Assembly: GCA_017545325.1 (NCBI GenBank)
Contig: JAFWOX010000065.1
Location: 9,362-73,361 of the forward strand
Length of the DNA: 64,000 nt
Direction of reading: 5' to 3'
Origin: Oscillospiraceae bacterium
Lineage (GTDB): Bacteria; Bacillota_A; Clostridia; Oscillospirales; Oscillospiraceae
Below, one piece after another: positions 43,480-51,821 of this stretch. Every line of letters starts with the position of its first letter. Positions within the stretch are counted from its first letter, which is position 1. Both the position numbers and the translations under genes were made by a program. The notes under the pieces were generated by a model. The model had not been told where the DNA came from and made no database searches. It saw only the letters and a program-made list of their open reading frames with translations.

Positions 43480-44030
43480 TTCGGTTCCCTCCCTTCTGTC
43501 GATCCGCCCACCGGACCTTCGGCGTCCTCCAGCGCGCTGCGCAGCCGCTCCTTTGCCCGCTGGATCCGCTTCTTGCAGGCGCTGAGGCTGATCCCCAGCT
43601 CCTCTGCCAGCTCCTTCTGGGACCAGCCCTCCAGATAAAACCGGATGAGGAGCCTCAGTTCTTCATCGCTGACCGCGCCCCGGTACAGCGTCTCCGGCCG
43701 CAAGCCGCCCGAACCGGATTCGCCCTCCTCCGGGATCCGCTCCCGCAGCTTCCGCTGCAGCTCGGCGGCATACCGCATACAGCGGAGCTGATACCCGATC
43801 ACGTTTCTCAGGACCTGCTGGAGATAGCCCCTTGGGTTCGGGGAGTTCTTCACGGCCTCCGCCTGCCGCAGCGCCGTCAGGAAGGCTTCCTGCACATAGT
43901 CCTCCGCCGCCTCACGCCCGACGCCCAGGTGATAGGCATAACTGAACAGCGCCCGGTAATGATCCTGATACAGCCCTTGGAAAAAGGTCTGCTCCCCTGT
44001 CTCCAAGGGGCGCTCGCCGTCTTTCAGCAT
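43476..44030 (-). CDS. ECF-type RNA polymerase sigma factor
   Basis: 184 residues. Region 2 has LFSYAYHLGVGREAAEDYVQEAFLTA, region 4 has FYLEGWSQKELAEELGISLSACKKRIQRAKERL. The linker between the two is longer than usual. The first gene of a sigma, DUF4367, two FtsX permeases set on the minus strand. The ATG follows GAGGAGAGG. It probably drives its own operon. Confidence 0.9.
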   Translation of the reverse strand: MLKDGERPLETGEQTFFQGLYQDHYRALFSYAYHLGVGREAAEDYVQEAFLTALRQAEAVKNSPNPRGYLQQVLRNVIGYQLRCMRYAAELQRKLRERIPEEGESGSGGLRPETLYRGAVSDEELRLLIRFYLEGWSQKELAEELGISLSACKKRIQRAKERLRSALEDAEGPVGGSTEGREPK

Positions 44031-44102
44031 AACTGCCTCTCCTCGACCTTTCTGTCCCTCAGCCGGCGGGGTATCCCGCCCGATCCGTTTCTCTATCAGT
44101 TT

Positions 44103-44131
44103 ATATTACACGAGCCGGGGGAAAAGTGACA
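44103..44131 (-). promoter_or_regulatory. Candidate (auto)promoter of the ECF sigma operon
   Basis: On the minus strand TGTCAC, 17 bases, TAATAT, with CGTG just before the -10. The TGTCAC/CGTG pair resembles ECF promoters more than sigma-A. The ATG is 70 bases on. Confidence 0.45.
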
Positions 44132-44223
44132 CCCTTCCCCCGGTTCGGACGGTATTTCCCTGTATTTCTCCCCATCCGGTATTCCCGCGCCTCCTCTTTC
44201 CGCCCTGTCCGGCCGAAACGCTC

Positions 44224-44252
44224 TTGCGGCGGCCCCTTCCTCCTGCTAAAAT
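44224..44252 (+). promoter_or_regulatory. Sigma-A promoter of mobA
   Basis: TTGCGG, 17 bases, TAAAAT; start codon 31 bases downstream. Confidence 0.65.
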
Positions 44253-44282
44253 GGCAGGCAGAACGTTTACGGGAGGCAGGCT

Positions 44283-44864
44283 ATGACCATCGTGATTCTG
44301 GCGGGGGGCGAAAGCCGCCGCATGGGCAGGGACAAGCTCCGGCTCACCCTGGAGGGGGAGGCGCTGCTGGAGCGCGCCCTCCGGCGCTGGACGGCGGTAT
44401 TCCCCCGGGTGCTGGTGAGCGTGGGGGATCCGGACCGGTATCCCTGGCTGGAGGACCGGCGGGTGCCGGACCTGCGTCCCGGCCAGGGACCCATGGCCGG
44501 ACTGGAGGCGGGACTCCTGCGGGCCGATGAGCCGGTCTTCCTCACGGCGGCGGACATGCCCTTTTCCTCCCCTTCGGCGGCCCTGCGGATGCACGATCTC
44601 TGTCCCGAGGAGGCAGAGGCCTGCGTCCTGACGGATGAGGCAGGCCGGTGGGAACCCCTCTTCGGCCTGTATAAGCCCGAGATCCTCCCCCGCATCCGGG
44701 AACTGCTGGACTCCGGCCGCCGGAGCATGGGCGCTCTTCTGGATCGGAGCCGGGTGAAAATCCTGAAGCCTTCGGACCTGGGGGAAGCCTGGGAGGACCG
44801 CCTGCTTCTGAATCTGAATGAGCCGGGAGATTACGAAAAACTGCGGCTTGAATTGGGCGAATGA
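44283..44864 (+). CDS. mobA: Molybdenum cofactor guanylyltransferase MobA
   Basis: Attaches GMP to molybdopterin to form the bis-MGD type cofactor. 193 residues. LAGGESRRMGRDK is the nucleotide-binding start of the family, followed by LRPGQGPMAGLEAGL and FLTAADMPF with the metal Asp. The C-terminal EPLFGLYKPEILP is typical. GGGAGG lies ahead of the ATG. No other molybdopterin genes or molybdoenzymes are in the window, so it stands alone here. Confidence 0.87.
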   Translation: MTIVILAGGESRRMGRDKLRLTLEGEALLERALRRWTAVFPRVLVSVGDPDRYPWLEDRRVPDLRPGQGPMAGLEAGLLRADEPVFLTAADMPFSSPSAALRMHDLCPEEAEACVLTDEAGRWEPLFGLYKPEILPRIRELLDSGRRSMGALLDRSRVKILKPSDLGEAWEDRLLLNLNEPGDYEKLRLELGE

Positions 44865-44876
44865 CCGTGCTAATAT
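44848..44876 (+). promoter_or_regulatory. Sigma-A promoter of the small cupin gene
   Basis: TTGAAT, 17 bases, TAATAT, with the -35 inside the end of mobA. Confidence 0.68.
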
Positions 44877-44936
44877 AAGAAAAGAATTATCGGCGGCTGC
44901 CGATCCGGCGGCCGCTCAAAGAAAGGAAGCGTTACC

Positions 44937-45293
44937 ATGAGCTATAAAGTCACCCGGCGCAACGAAGCCTATCGCTATGAGGCTCCCGGCCATTACGACG
45001 TCCTCACCACCCGCCTGCATGATCCCGCTGACGTGAATGAGGGCACCATCGTCAACGGGCTGAGCCATTTCCTCCCCGGCGGCGGCGCCGAGGCTGCCGT
45101 CAGCAAGTTTGAGATGATCTACTACATCATCTCCGGCGAGATGACCGTGACCATGTACGACGAAAACGATCAGCCCACCGACTACGTCCTGCACGCGGGG
45201 GACAGCGTCCACTTCGGCAAGGGCACCAAGCGCGGCTGCAAGAACACCGGCGTCACCGCTGCGCGGATGCTGGTCATCATGATCAAGCCGTAA
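44937..45293 (+). CDS. Single-domain cupin protein
   Basis: 118 residues forming one small beta-barrel. SKFEMIYYIISGEMTVTMYDE and HAGDSVHFGKGTKRGCKNTG are the two cupin motifs, but several metal ligands of the first motif are replaced, so metal binding is uncertain. The start has AAAGGAAG ahead and its own promoter. Codon use is close to that of highly expressed genes such as hup (mostly C-ending codons). No pathway is indicated by its neighbours. Confidence 0.78.
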   Translation: MSYKVTRRNEAYRYEAPGHYDVLTTRLHDPADVNEGTIVNGLSHFLPGGGAEAAVSKFEMIYYIISGEMTVTMYDENDQPTDYVLHAGDSVHFGKGTKRGCKNTGVTAARMLVIMIKP

Positions 45294-45312
45294 GGTCTGC
45301 AAAGTCTTTTTT

Positions 45313-45338
45313 CCGGGGCGCGGAGATCCGCGCCCCGG
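45313..45338 (+). terminator. Hairpin after the small cupin gene
   Basis: Perfect 12-bp stem CCGGGGCGCGGA/TCCGCGCCCCGG with a two-base loop. T residues lie upstream (CTTTTTT) rather than after the stem, so termination efficiency is uncertain. Confidence 0.55.
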
Positions 45339-45555
45339 ATCATTTCATCCGGATCCTCTTCCCTTTCCCGTCGGCTTTTTTCGGAAGCCTGACGGGGCGG
45401 TTGACCACGCCGCAGACGGCGGCGGGATGCCCGGGGGAGGTGCCGCCCCCCGGCAAAGGCGCACGGCGTTCCTCCCTGCGCAAGGCCAGGGATCGGTCTG
45501 CCCGCCTCATGCGGAAAGGCCCGGCGGGGAGTTTTGCCATAGGCGCAAAAAAGGC

Positions 45556-45583
45556 TTTACAAATCCGGATTCTGTGTTATAAT
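45556..45583 (+). promoter_or_regulatory. Sigma-A promoter of the tRNA-Ala locus
   Basis: TTTACA, 16 bases, TATAAT, 12 bases before the truncated tRNA; it probably also drives the intact tRNA-Ala. Confidence 0.75.
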
Positions 45584-45595
45584 ACATAAGCCTGT

Positions 45596-45621
45596 GGGGG
45601 CGTAGCTCAGCTGGGAGAGCA
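45596..45621 (+). pseudogene. Truncated tRNA (5' acceptor and D-arm only)
   Basis: GGGGGCGTAGCTCAGCTGGG then AGAGCA, the same as the 5' end of the intact tRNA-Ala 110 bases downstream except at one position. Beyond it the sequence (AAGCGGTTCAGTTTC...) cannot form an anticodon stem, and no T-arm (GGTTCGAATCC) follows. It is a broken tRNA gene that keeps its promoter. Confidence 0.78.
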
Positions 45622-45707
45622 AGCGGTTCAGTTTCTAGTCAAACGGCGTATCTCTCTTGCCACCCGCGTGAGCCGCATCCCGGAAAATTGAAGAATTGGT
45701 AAAATTT

Positions 45708-45783
45708 GGGGGCATAGCTCAGCTGGGAGAGCGTACGGTTCGCATCCGTAAGGTCGAGGGTTCGAATCCCTTTGTCTCCACCA
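45708..45783 (+). tRNA. tRNA-Ala(CGC)
   Basis: 76 bases with encoded CCA. The acceptor GGGGGCA pairs with TGTCTCC with two G-U pairs, the D-arm is TAGCTCAGCTGGGAGAGC, the anticodon stem TACGG/CCGTA encloses TTCGCAT, giving anticodon CGC for GCG codons, and the T-arm is GAGGGTTCGAATCCCTT. Confidence 0.93.
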
Positions 45784-45784
45784 G

Positions 45785-45828
45785 AGTTTGCAGGATTTAT
45801 GATTTCATAAGTCCTGCAAACTTTTTTG
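45785..45828 (+). terminator. Terminator of the tRNA-Ala locus
   Basis: 11-bp stem AGTTTGCAGGA/TCCTGCAAACT with an inner TTATG/CATAA stem, followed by TTTTTTG. Confidence 0.9.
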
Positions 45829-45913
45829 TTTGTTTTCTCTCGGGATGCGAACCGTCCGCCCGTTTTTTGCGTTTCTGCTTTTTCTTCGGTTTTCAGAGGG
45901 GTGTTTTATCCGT

Positions 45914-46489
45914 TCAGGCGCTGTTTTGCAGCTTCAGCACCGGCAAAAATGTGGCACAAATTCCGGCTTCCTCCGCATACTCGCCGCTGATCGCCCGCTG
46001 CAATTCGTCAAAGGTGATATTGAACTCCACGGATACCTGGTATCCCCTGCCCACCGTCACCCTTTTGATCAGCTGGGCTACGATCATCTTTTTTCTCTCC
46101 AGGGTCGAATTTTCGTATATATCCGCCCAGGTGATGATCTCGTCCAGTTCGGCTTTGCGCTGTTCTACCAGCTCCTCCATATTGGATAATTCCCGTCCGG
46201 CTTCCTCCACGGCGATTTTCGCCTTCTCGATTTCTCTCTCCGTCTGTTCTATCGCAGAGGTCAGAAAATCCATGCTCAGTTTACTCTCCCCACGAATCAC
46301 CTTCAGCACTTGGGCTTGAAAATCTCTCTGGTCCTGTTCACGCTGCCGGAGCTGCTTTTCCGCTTGCTCCAGTTTCAGTTTTGCGGCCTTGCAGTCCCGG
46401 TCGCTTTGTTTTTTCAGGACCTCTGCTTTTGATGTCGCTTTGATCTCAGAGAATTTCAGGCGCAGGATCTCATCCACAATCGAATCCAC
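45914..46489 (-). pseudogene. C-terminal fragment of a large serine recombinase
   Basis: About 191 residues. A long coiled coil (KLKLEQAEKQLRQREQDQRDF and following) and the tail ERKKMIVAQLIKRVTVGRGYQVSVEFNITFDEL are typical of the C-terminal region of TndX/TnpX-type serine recombinases. The N-terminal catalytic domain and recombinase domain are missing. In the same frame there is a stop about 13 codons upstream, and the neighbouring ECF gene begins right there. It has no ribosome-binding site. It is the remnant of an integrase next to a tRNA gene and marks the edge of the acquired island. Confidence 0.78.
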
Positions 46490-46541
46490 ACGCTTCGCAA
46501 CATCAGTTACATCACCTGTCTTTGTCTACAAAGGAGCATGT

Positions 46542-49184
46542 TTAATCCAGTAATCCATACTTGGTTTTTATGCGATCCAGCTTCTCCAGCATGGGCTCGG
46601 CGGCGAACCAAAGGAACAATACTGTGGCCGTGGCGTGGACAAGATCCACGGGGATGCCAGAAACATAGTAGGAAAGAAGCAACTGCCAGTTGAGGGTTCT
46701 TGCATAGATCAGGGCGGCGGCGGGATTCATGATGCCGCCGTAGATCACCACCGTGGCAATGGCTCCAAAGATGCACAGGGAGACCTTCGTCCGCCGCAGC
46801 AGGCCCTTTCGGAACAACACACCGGCAAGGAAGCCGATGATCCCCGCAGAGAACATTTGGAAGGGCGTCCAAGGCCCTTGTCCGAACAACACGTTGGAGG
46901 CTACCATGGTCATTGCGCCGACCAGAAAGCCCGCCTCCCCGCCGAAGGCTACGCCGGAGATGATCACCAGGGCAAGCACCGGTTTGAAGGAGGGCAGCAT
47001 GAAGAAGGCTCCGCGGCCAACCACGCCGATGGCACAAAGGACGGCGATCACCACCAGCTCCCGGGCCTGGGGTTTTCGCCCCTCAAACACCAGGAAGAAG
47101 GGCAGCATGGTTTCCAGGAGAATCACAACGGCAATGAGATAGTATTGTCTTCCGCCCAGGTAGTACGCGCCGATGAAGATGGTCAGAGGGATCAACAGCA
47201 GGATAGAGATTGCGGCGGCCAGCGTCCGTTTGGAGAGCTTCCGTTTCTCCTTAGGCGTCTGTGCCCGCACCGGCTGGGGCGCTTTCCGGCTGAGGGAGAA
47301 GGCGCAGATCAGCAGGCATGCCACCAGAAGGAGATAGAGTGGGATATCTTGCCACGCCGCTGCCGTCAGGCCGTCTTTTGTGATGAGAGAAGATAGATCC
47401 TGGTGGGAAAGAGTATGGATGAAGAGAATGATTGCCCCGATGCCGCTGAAGGATGCCAGAAGGATGCGCCATAAGGGCAGCTTTTTCGGTTTGGCGTTTG
47501 CGCTGTCCTCATCCGGCTCCGGGAGCGGCGGCACTTCCTCCGGCAGCTCAGGCTCCTGGGACAGGGTTCCTCCGCAGGCGGCCATGATGTCCCTGGGCGT
47601 CACGGCTTCGGGCAGCAGACTCCGGGCCATGCGGTTGGCGGAGGTGGTATAGAAGCTGTTGCCGGAGAAGAATTCTCTCGGGCGTCCCTGGGAGACGATA
47701 TTCCCGTCAAAGAACAGGGCGCAGCGATCCGCGTGCTCGGCACAGAATTCCACATCGTGGCTTACCATGAAGATGGTCACGCCCCGGCGCTGTAGTGTCT
47801 TCAGGATCACGGCGAAGACCTGCTTGAACTCCGCGTCCAAGCCCTTGGTGGGCTCGTCCAGCAGGAGGATCTCCGGGTCCAGAAGCAGCACCTTGGCCAG
47901 AGCCGCCCGCTGCTGTTCGCCCCCGGAGAGATCGTAGGGGTGCCGGTCCAATAGCTCCTCCAGGCGGCAGAGCTGCACCGCCCGCGCCACCCGATTCTCC
48001 TGGTATTTCTTTTCCAGCCTTACACCCCGGAAGATCTCAAACAGATCCTCCCGGACCGTCTTTTTCACAAAGAGGGTCTGCGGATTCTGCGGCAGGGTCC
48101 CTACCCTGCCATTCAGATTGACTTCTCCCCGATAGGGCTTCTGCAGGCCACCGATGAGGGAAAGCGTTGTGGTCTTACCGGTGCCGTTCCCGCCCAGCAG
48201 GGCCAGAAACTCCCCCTTCTGCACGGTGAGGCTGACGCCCTTTACCACGTCGGGCAGGTCCTTTTCGTATTTGAACCACACGTCCTCCAAGGTAATGGCG
48301 GTTTCCTCCGATGCAGCCGCGTCCTCTTCCTCCGGGATCATACCCAGGGGATGCCGCTCTGCGTAGTCCGTCAGCCAATCTCGCCCGTCCCGGACAGTGA
48401 TGGGACAGGGGGCTGTATCTTCCACGCTGGCCCATACCCGCATGGCGGTGGGCATTGCCAGGAACATCCCGTGACCACTGCCCCGGAGCAGTTCTCCCAC
48501 TTCGCTGGGCGTCCCGTCCGCGATAAGCCTCCCCCTGTCCATCACCAGAACACGGTCAGAGAGAGGGAACGCTTCCTCCAACCGGTGTTCCGTGAGAAGG
48601 ATCGTGGTACCAAGCTCTCGGTTCACCTTGCCGATGGTGGCCAGGAAATCCGAGGCGGCAATGGGGTCAAGCTGGCTGGTGGGCTCGTCCAGGATCAGGA
48701 CGGAGGGCTGCATGGCCATGATGGAGGCCAGGTTCAGCAGCTGCTTCTGCCCGCCGGATAGCTCCGTCACATTTTTATAGAACCAGGTTTGGATGCCGAA
48801 AAAGGAAGCCATCTCCGCCACCCGGCTGCGGATGGTGGGGGTATCATACCCCAGGCTCTCCAGCCCGAAGGCCAGCTCATGCCAGACCTTGTCCGTCACG
48901 ATTTGATTCTCCGGAGACTGCTGCACAAAGCCGATGCGGGAGCTCTGATCCCGATGGCTGACTTCTTGCAAAGACGTCCCCTCAAACAGGATCTCGCCGC
49001 GCAGATACCCTGCAGGTGCAAGGACCGTTTTGAACTGCCGGAGCAGGGTGCTCTTTCCGCAGCCGGAGGGCCCGCAGAGGGTGACGAACTGCCCCTGGGG
49101 GATGGAAAAGGAAAGATGGGAAAGGGTATCCTGCCTTTGCTCCGGGTAGGCAAAGCTCAGGTCCCGGATCGTAAACGCTTCCAT
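46542..49184 (-). CDS. Fusion of two EcfA ATPases and an ECF S component (copy 2)
   Basis: 880 residues, exactly the length of copy 1 at 28243-30885 and nearly identical over both ATPase domains (GPSGCGKST, LSGGQKQ; GGNGTGKTT, LSGGEQQR). The linker between the ATPases (EEEDAAASEE) and the two leader helices of the membrane part differ most. The S component keeps GRGAFFMLP and VASNVLFGQGPWTPFQM. The start has GGGAGGATG ahead and overlaps ecfT by 28 bases as in copy 1. It ends 53 bases from the serine recombinase fragment, with no terminator seen. Confidence 0.88.
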   Translation of the reverse strand: MEAFTIRDLSFAYPEQRQDTLSHLSFSIPQGQFVTLCGPSGCGKSTLLRQFKTVLAPAGYLRGEILFEGTSLQEVSHRDQSSRIGFVQQSPENQIVTDKVWHELAFGLESLGYDTPTIRSRVAEMASFFGIQTWFYKNVTELSGGQKQLLNLASIMAMQPSVLILDEPTSQLDPIAASDFLATIGKVNRELGTTILLTEHRLEEAFPLSDRVLVMDRGRLIADGTPSEVGELLRGSGHGMFLAMPTAMRVWASVEDTAPCPITVRDGRDWLTDYAERHPLGMIPEEEDAAASEETAITLEDVWFKYEKDLPDVVKGVSLTVQKGEFLALLGGNGTGKTTTLSLIGGLQKPYRGEVNLNGRVGTLPQNPQTLFVKKTVREDLFEIFRGVRLEKKYQENRVARAVQLCRLEELLDRHPYDLSGGEQQRAALAKVLLLDPEILLLDEPTKGLDAEFKQVFAVILKTLQRRGVTIFMVSHDVEFCAEHADRCALFFDGNIVSQGRPREFFSGNSFYTTSANRMARSLLPEAVTPRDIMAACGGTLSQEPELPEEVPPLPEPDEDSANAKPKKLPLWRILLASFSGIGAIILFIHTLSHQDLSSLITKDGLTAAAWQDIPLYLLLVACLLICAFSLSRKAPQPVRAQTPKEKRKLSKRTLAAAISILLLIPLTIFIGAYYLGGRQYYLIAVVILLETMLPFFLVFEGRKPQARELVVIAVLCAIGVVGRGAFFMLPSFKPVLALVIISGVAFGGEAGFLVGAMTMVASNVLFGQGPWTPFQMFSAGIIGFLAGVLFRKGLLRRTKVSLCIFGAIATVVIYGGIMNPAAALIYARTLNWQLLLSYYVSGIPVDLVHATATVLFLWFAAEPMLEKLDRIKTKYGLLD

Positions 49185-50053
49185 TTTACATCCTCCCTTC
49201 CGTTCAGGATCAAGGGCGTCAAACACAGGGCCAGGTAGACCAGTAGGAAACTCACGGAGAACGGCCTGAAGCCCGCCCCTTTGATGGAGGGATAGTAGCG
49301 AAACTCCAAGCCGCCGCTGATCCAGCCGAATACGATATACCACAGGCAGAAGCCCAGCCAAAGCAAGGCAGATCGGTCCCGGCTGTCCATACGGTAAATG
49401 GAGAAGGCAGACCGCCCCGGCAGGCCGTAACCCCGGCTCTTCATGCTGTCCGCGGTCTCGATGGTGTTCTCCAGACTCCAGGTCACCAGAATGGACAGGA
49501 TGGTGATCCCGTGCTTCATCCGCTGAATGATGCCGCCATTGCTCACATCCCGCCCGATGCATTGTTGAGCGGTGCGCACGGTTTTCAGCTGAGCGGTGAA
49601 CTTCGGCACGAACCGGAGGGTCATGCTCAGGACCAGGCTCAAAGCCGGGATGACCCGCCCGAAGAGATACACGAACTTGTCTGAAGTCATGACCTCGTTA
49701 TAGCAGGAGAACCACTGCACCACGCTCACCAGCATCGCGGCGGAGGCCACGCCGTAGATGAGGCTCTCCAGGGTGATGGGATTATCGTTGGGGGTGTAAG
49801 CCAGGATGGTGACGCCCTCATGATTGAAGGCCGGATTCAGGATCGCCGCCAGGAGCATCATGGGCAGCAGGAACCGAAGGGAGAAAAGAAGCCCTTTTCT
49901 CCCCTTGAGATAGAGATTGTACGCCGTGGCGCTGCCCAGGGAGATCACCAGGCAAAGCGGATGCATGAAGCACATCCCGAAGACCAGCACCAGGGCAAAG
50001 TACAGATAGTTCACCAGCGGGTGGTAGCTGGAAAAAGTATCTCGGTTGATCAT
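49157..50053 (-). CDS. ecfT: ECF transporter transmembrane component EcfT (copy 2)
   Basis: 298 residues, same length as copy 1, with the coupling motif ADSMKSRGYG and almost the same helices. A few substitutions are scattered, for example GWISGGLEFRYYPSIKGAG in place of GWIGGALTFRYYPSIRGAG. It lies 14 bases after the TIM-barrel gene rather than overlapping it, so the junction differs from copy 1. Confidence 0.9.
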   Translation of the reverse strand: MINRDTFSSYHPLVNYLYFALVLVFGMCFMHPLCLVISLGSATAYNLYLKGRKGLLFSLRFLLPMMLLAAILNPAFNHEGVTILAYTPNDNPITLESLIYGVASAAMLVSVVQWFSCYNEVMTSDKFVYLFGRVIPALSLVLSMTLRFVPKFTAQLKTVRTAQQCIGRDVSNGGIIQRMKHGITILSILVTWSLENTIETADSMKSRGYGLPGRSAFSIYRMDSRDRSALLWLGFCLWYIVFGWISGGLEFRYYPSIKGAGFRPFSVSFLLVYLALCLTPLILNGREDVKWKRLRSGT

Positions 50054-50067
50054 CTCTTCCCCAATGC

Positions 50068-51051
50068 TTATTTGTTTTCCCGTCCGCGTCGGATCGTGCC
50101 AAGCTGACGCCGGACCGCTCCCAACTGACTGCGGCGGGGACCTGAGCTGAGTTCATGGGTGAGATACTTGGGCTCCACGCGGTCAATGATGCGTACACAG
50201 TCTGGGTCTGTCCAAGGCCGGTGCCTGTCGATCCGTTCAATATGCGGGTAGGAATACCCGAAAGCGGTGAGATACTCTCGGGGAAAGTCCACGGGTATTC
50301 TCCCAATCACTTTGCGGCAATAGGCTCCGCTGACGGATTGGTGGAAGTGCAGGCCATAAATACTTTTTGAGAGTTCCCCATGCTTTTCGATCATCTCCAG
50401 GATGTACTTGATGCCATCCCACTGTTTTTTGATCCTCCAATTGGTGTTCATGAGATGTCCCGTGTCCAGCATGATTCCGACTCTGGGGTAATTGATCCTG
50501 GACAGCAGATATTCTGTTTTTTCCGGATCCATGAAGGTGAAGCCTGGCCACCACTGATTCTCCATCAGAAAGTCAAAAGTGGGTTCCACTCCATTCAGCA
50601 TTTCATTGATAAACTCTATGGCCCCATCCAGGACTTCCTGATCCGTATGCAGCCAGCGATACGTAAAGCTCTCCTGCAGGGAAACATCGGAAACATGGAA
50701 TACCACATATGGTGCCTTAAACCGGACTGCCAGAGCCAGGTCATCCTTAAACTGGCCCATCAAGGCCTCCGGCTCCGTCCCCCGATATGCCTGTCTGATT
50801 TCTTCCCATGAGAGATACTTTTGCAGCAGAGCTTTTTCATCATGCCGCCAGAAGTCCAGCCAGTCCGGGTAGAAAACCATATGCCAACCGGAGATCATGG
50901 CGGGATCCAGGGAATCGTCTAAATCCTCTGGGTCCGCAATAGCTTCGATCCCGGTCAAACCAAGGGATTTGATTTGCCCCCAAAGCTTGTTCCAAGAGCC
51001 ATAGGGCTTAATGCAAAAGGGGGACAAAGGGAAGTTCATGCTTTGGATCAT
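50068..51051 (-). CDS. AP-endonuclease-2-like TIM barrel, possible CbiR-type cobamide enzyme (copy 2)
   Basis: 327 residues, same length as copy 1 but the most diverged of the three shared genes. All predicted metal ligands are kept: ENQWWPGF, LDTGHLMN, LHFHQS, LTHEL. The ATG is separated by only three bases from the stop of the DUF4430 lipoprotein gene, so transporter, receptor-like protein and enzyme are in one transcript. That linkage is the best support for a shared small-molecule substrate, with corrinoid favoured. It could instead be a sugar isomerase or epimerase. Confidence 0.72.
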   Translation of the reverse strand: MIQSMNFPLSPFCIKPYGSWNKLWGQIKSLGLTGIEAIADPEDLDDSLDPAMISGWHMVFYPDWLDFWRHDEKALLQKYLSWEEIRQAYRGTEPEALMGQFKDDLALAVRFKAPYVVFHVSDVSLQESFTYRWLHTDQEVLDGAIEFINEMLNGVEPTFDFLMENQWWPGFTFMDPEKTEYLLSRINYPRVGIMLDTGHLMNTNWRIKKQWDGIKYILEMIEKHGELSKSIYGLHFHQSVSGAYCRKVIGRIPVDFPREYLTAFGYSYPHIERIDRHRPWTDPDCVRIIDRVEPKYLTHELSSGPRRSQLGAVRRQLGTIRRGRENK

Positions 51052-51054
51052 CTT

Positions 51055-51762
51055 TCAGCCTTTCTCTGTCTCAGAATCGTTTTCATTGCCTCCGCCGCTC
51101 ACAGCATACCCGCCGCCCACGTCGTAACCCAGATCGCAGGTGTAGCGCCATTCCACCACGTCCCCGTCCTTCAAGGCATAACGGCTGCATCCGTAATTGG
51201 GATACCAGCCGTTGACGCTGTACATCCAGCCGCTGAGATTGCCCACGTCAAATTCGTACAGATTGTTGATCCCTTCGATATACGCGGAATTGTAGATTGG
51301 GGTGTTTTCAAACTCCATGTGGATCTTGTTCTGCTTGCAGACCCGCTTGAGAACCTGGAAAACCGACTCTCCTTCAAAGAACACCACCTCGGTGGGCCGG
51401 AGGATCCAGCCATCCTCCGGAACCAGCTCTCGTTTGTTCTCCGCACACCAGTCCATATGATCCAGGATCGCCGCACAGGATATCGACAGGGTGCAGCGGT
51501 ATTCTTGGTCTGTCACAGCGGCATCCTGAGGCTCTACGGGCAGAGGCATCCCCTCCGGCACAGGGTCCGTGAGATACTTGTCCCTACCCGTCTCGGGGTC
51601 CAGCTCCATGCCCTGGCTCTCGGAGTAGGCGATATCCTCATTCTTGAAGCCGCCCTCCGGAGTAGGCGCCGCGGCGGGATCGCTCTTTCCCGCACAGCCG
51701 GGCAGGAAAACCAGCAGCAAAAGAAGAAGCAAAAGCGCGCGTATCCGTTGATTCTTTGTCAT
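51055..51762 (-). CDS. DUF4430 lipoprotein, candidate ligand-binding partner of the ECF transporter
   Basis: 235 residues. Lipoprotein signal MTKNQRIRALLLLLLLLVF ending in LPGC, a linker, then a DUF4430 domain from about residue 90 with GWMYSVNGWYPNYGCSRYAL and GDVVEWRYTCDLGYDVGGGY. Several cysteines (CAAILDHMDWC, VCKQ, YGC, YTC) may form disulfides outside the cell. It is very close to the DUF4430 protein at 16637-17269. Likely presents a captured ligand to the S component. The ATG follows GAGGAGAG. Confidence 0.83.
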   Translation of the reverse strand: MTKNQRIRALLLLLLLLVFLPGCAGKSDPAAAPTPEGGFKNEDIAYSESQGMELDPETGRDKYLTDPVPEGMPLPVEPQDAAVTDQEYRCTLSISCAAILDHMDWCAENKRELVPEDGWILRPTEVVFFEGESVFQVLKRVCKQNKIHMEFENTPIYNSAYIEGINNLYEFDVGNLSGWMYSVNGWYPNYGCSRYALKDGDVVEWRYTCDLGYDVGGGYAVSGGGNENDSETEKG

Positions 51763-51821
51763 GGTATCTCTCCTCAGAGGCCGAAGCCTTGGTATGTTTT
51801 CACATCGGCCGTTCCTTCCGG

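Noticed and set aside
45340..45540. 66-codon minus-strand frame near the tRNA locus
   Set aside because: Arg/Pro/Gly-rich translation without ribosome-binding site or family resemblance; it lies in a promoter and hairpin region.
45596..45685. Reading the first tRNA-like sequence as a complete tRNA
   Set aside because: Only acceptor 5' strand and D-arm match; no anticodon stem or T-arm can be formed downstream.
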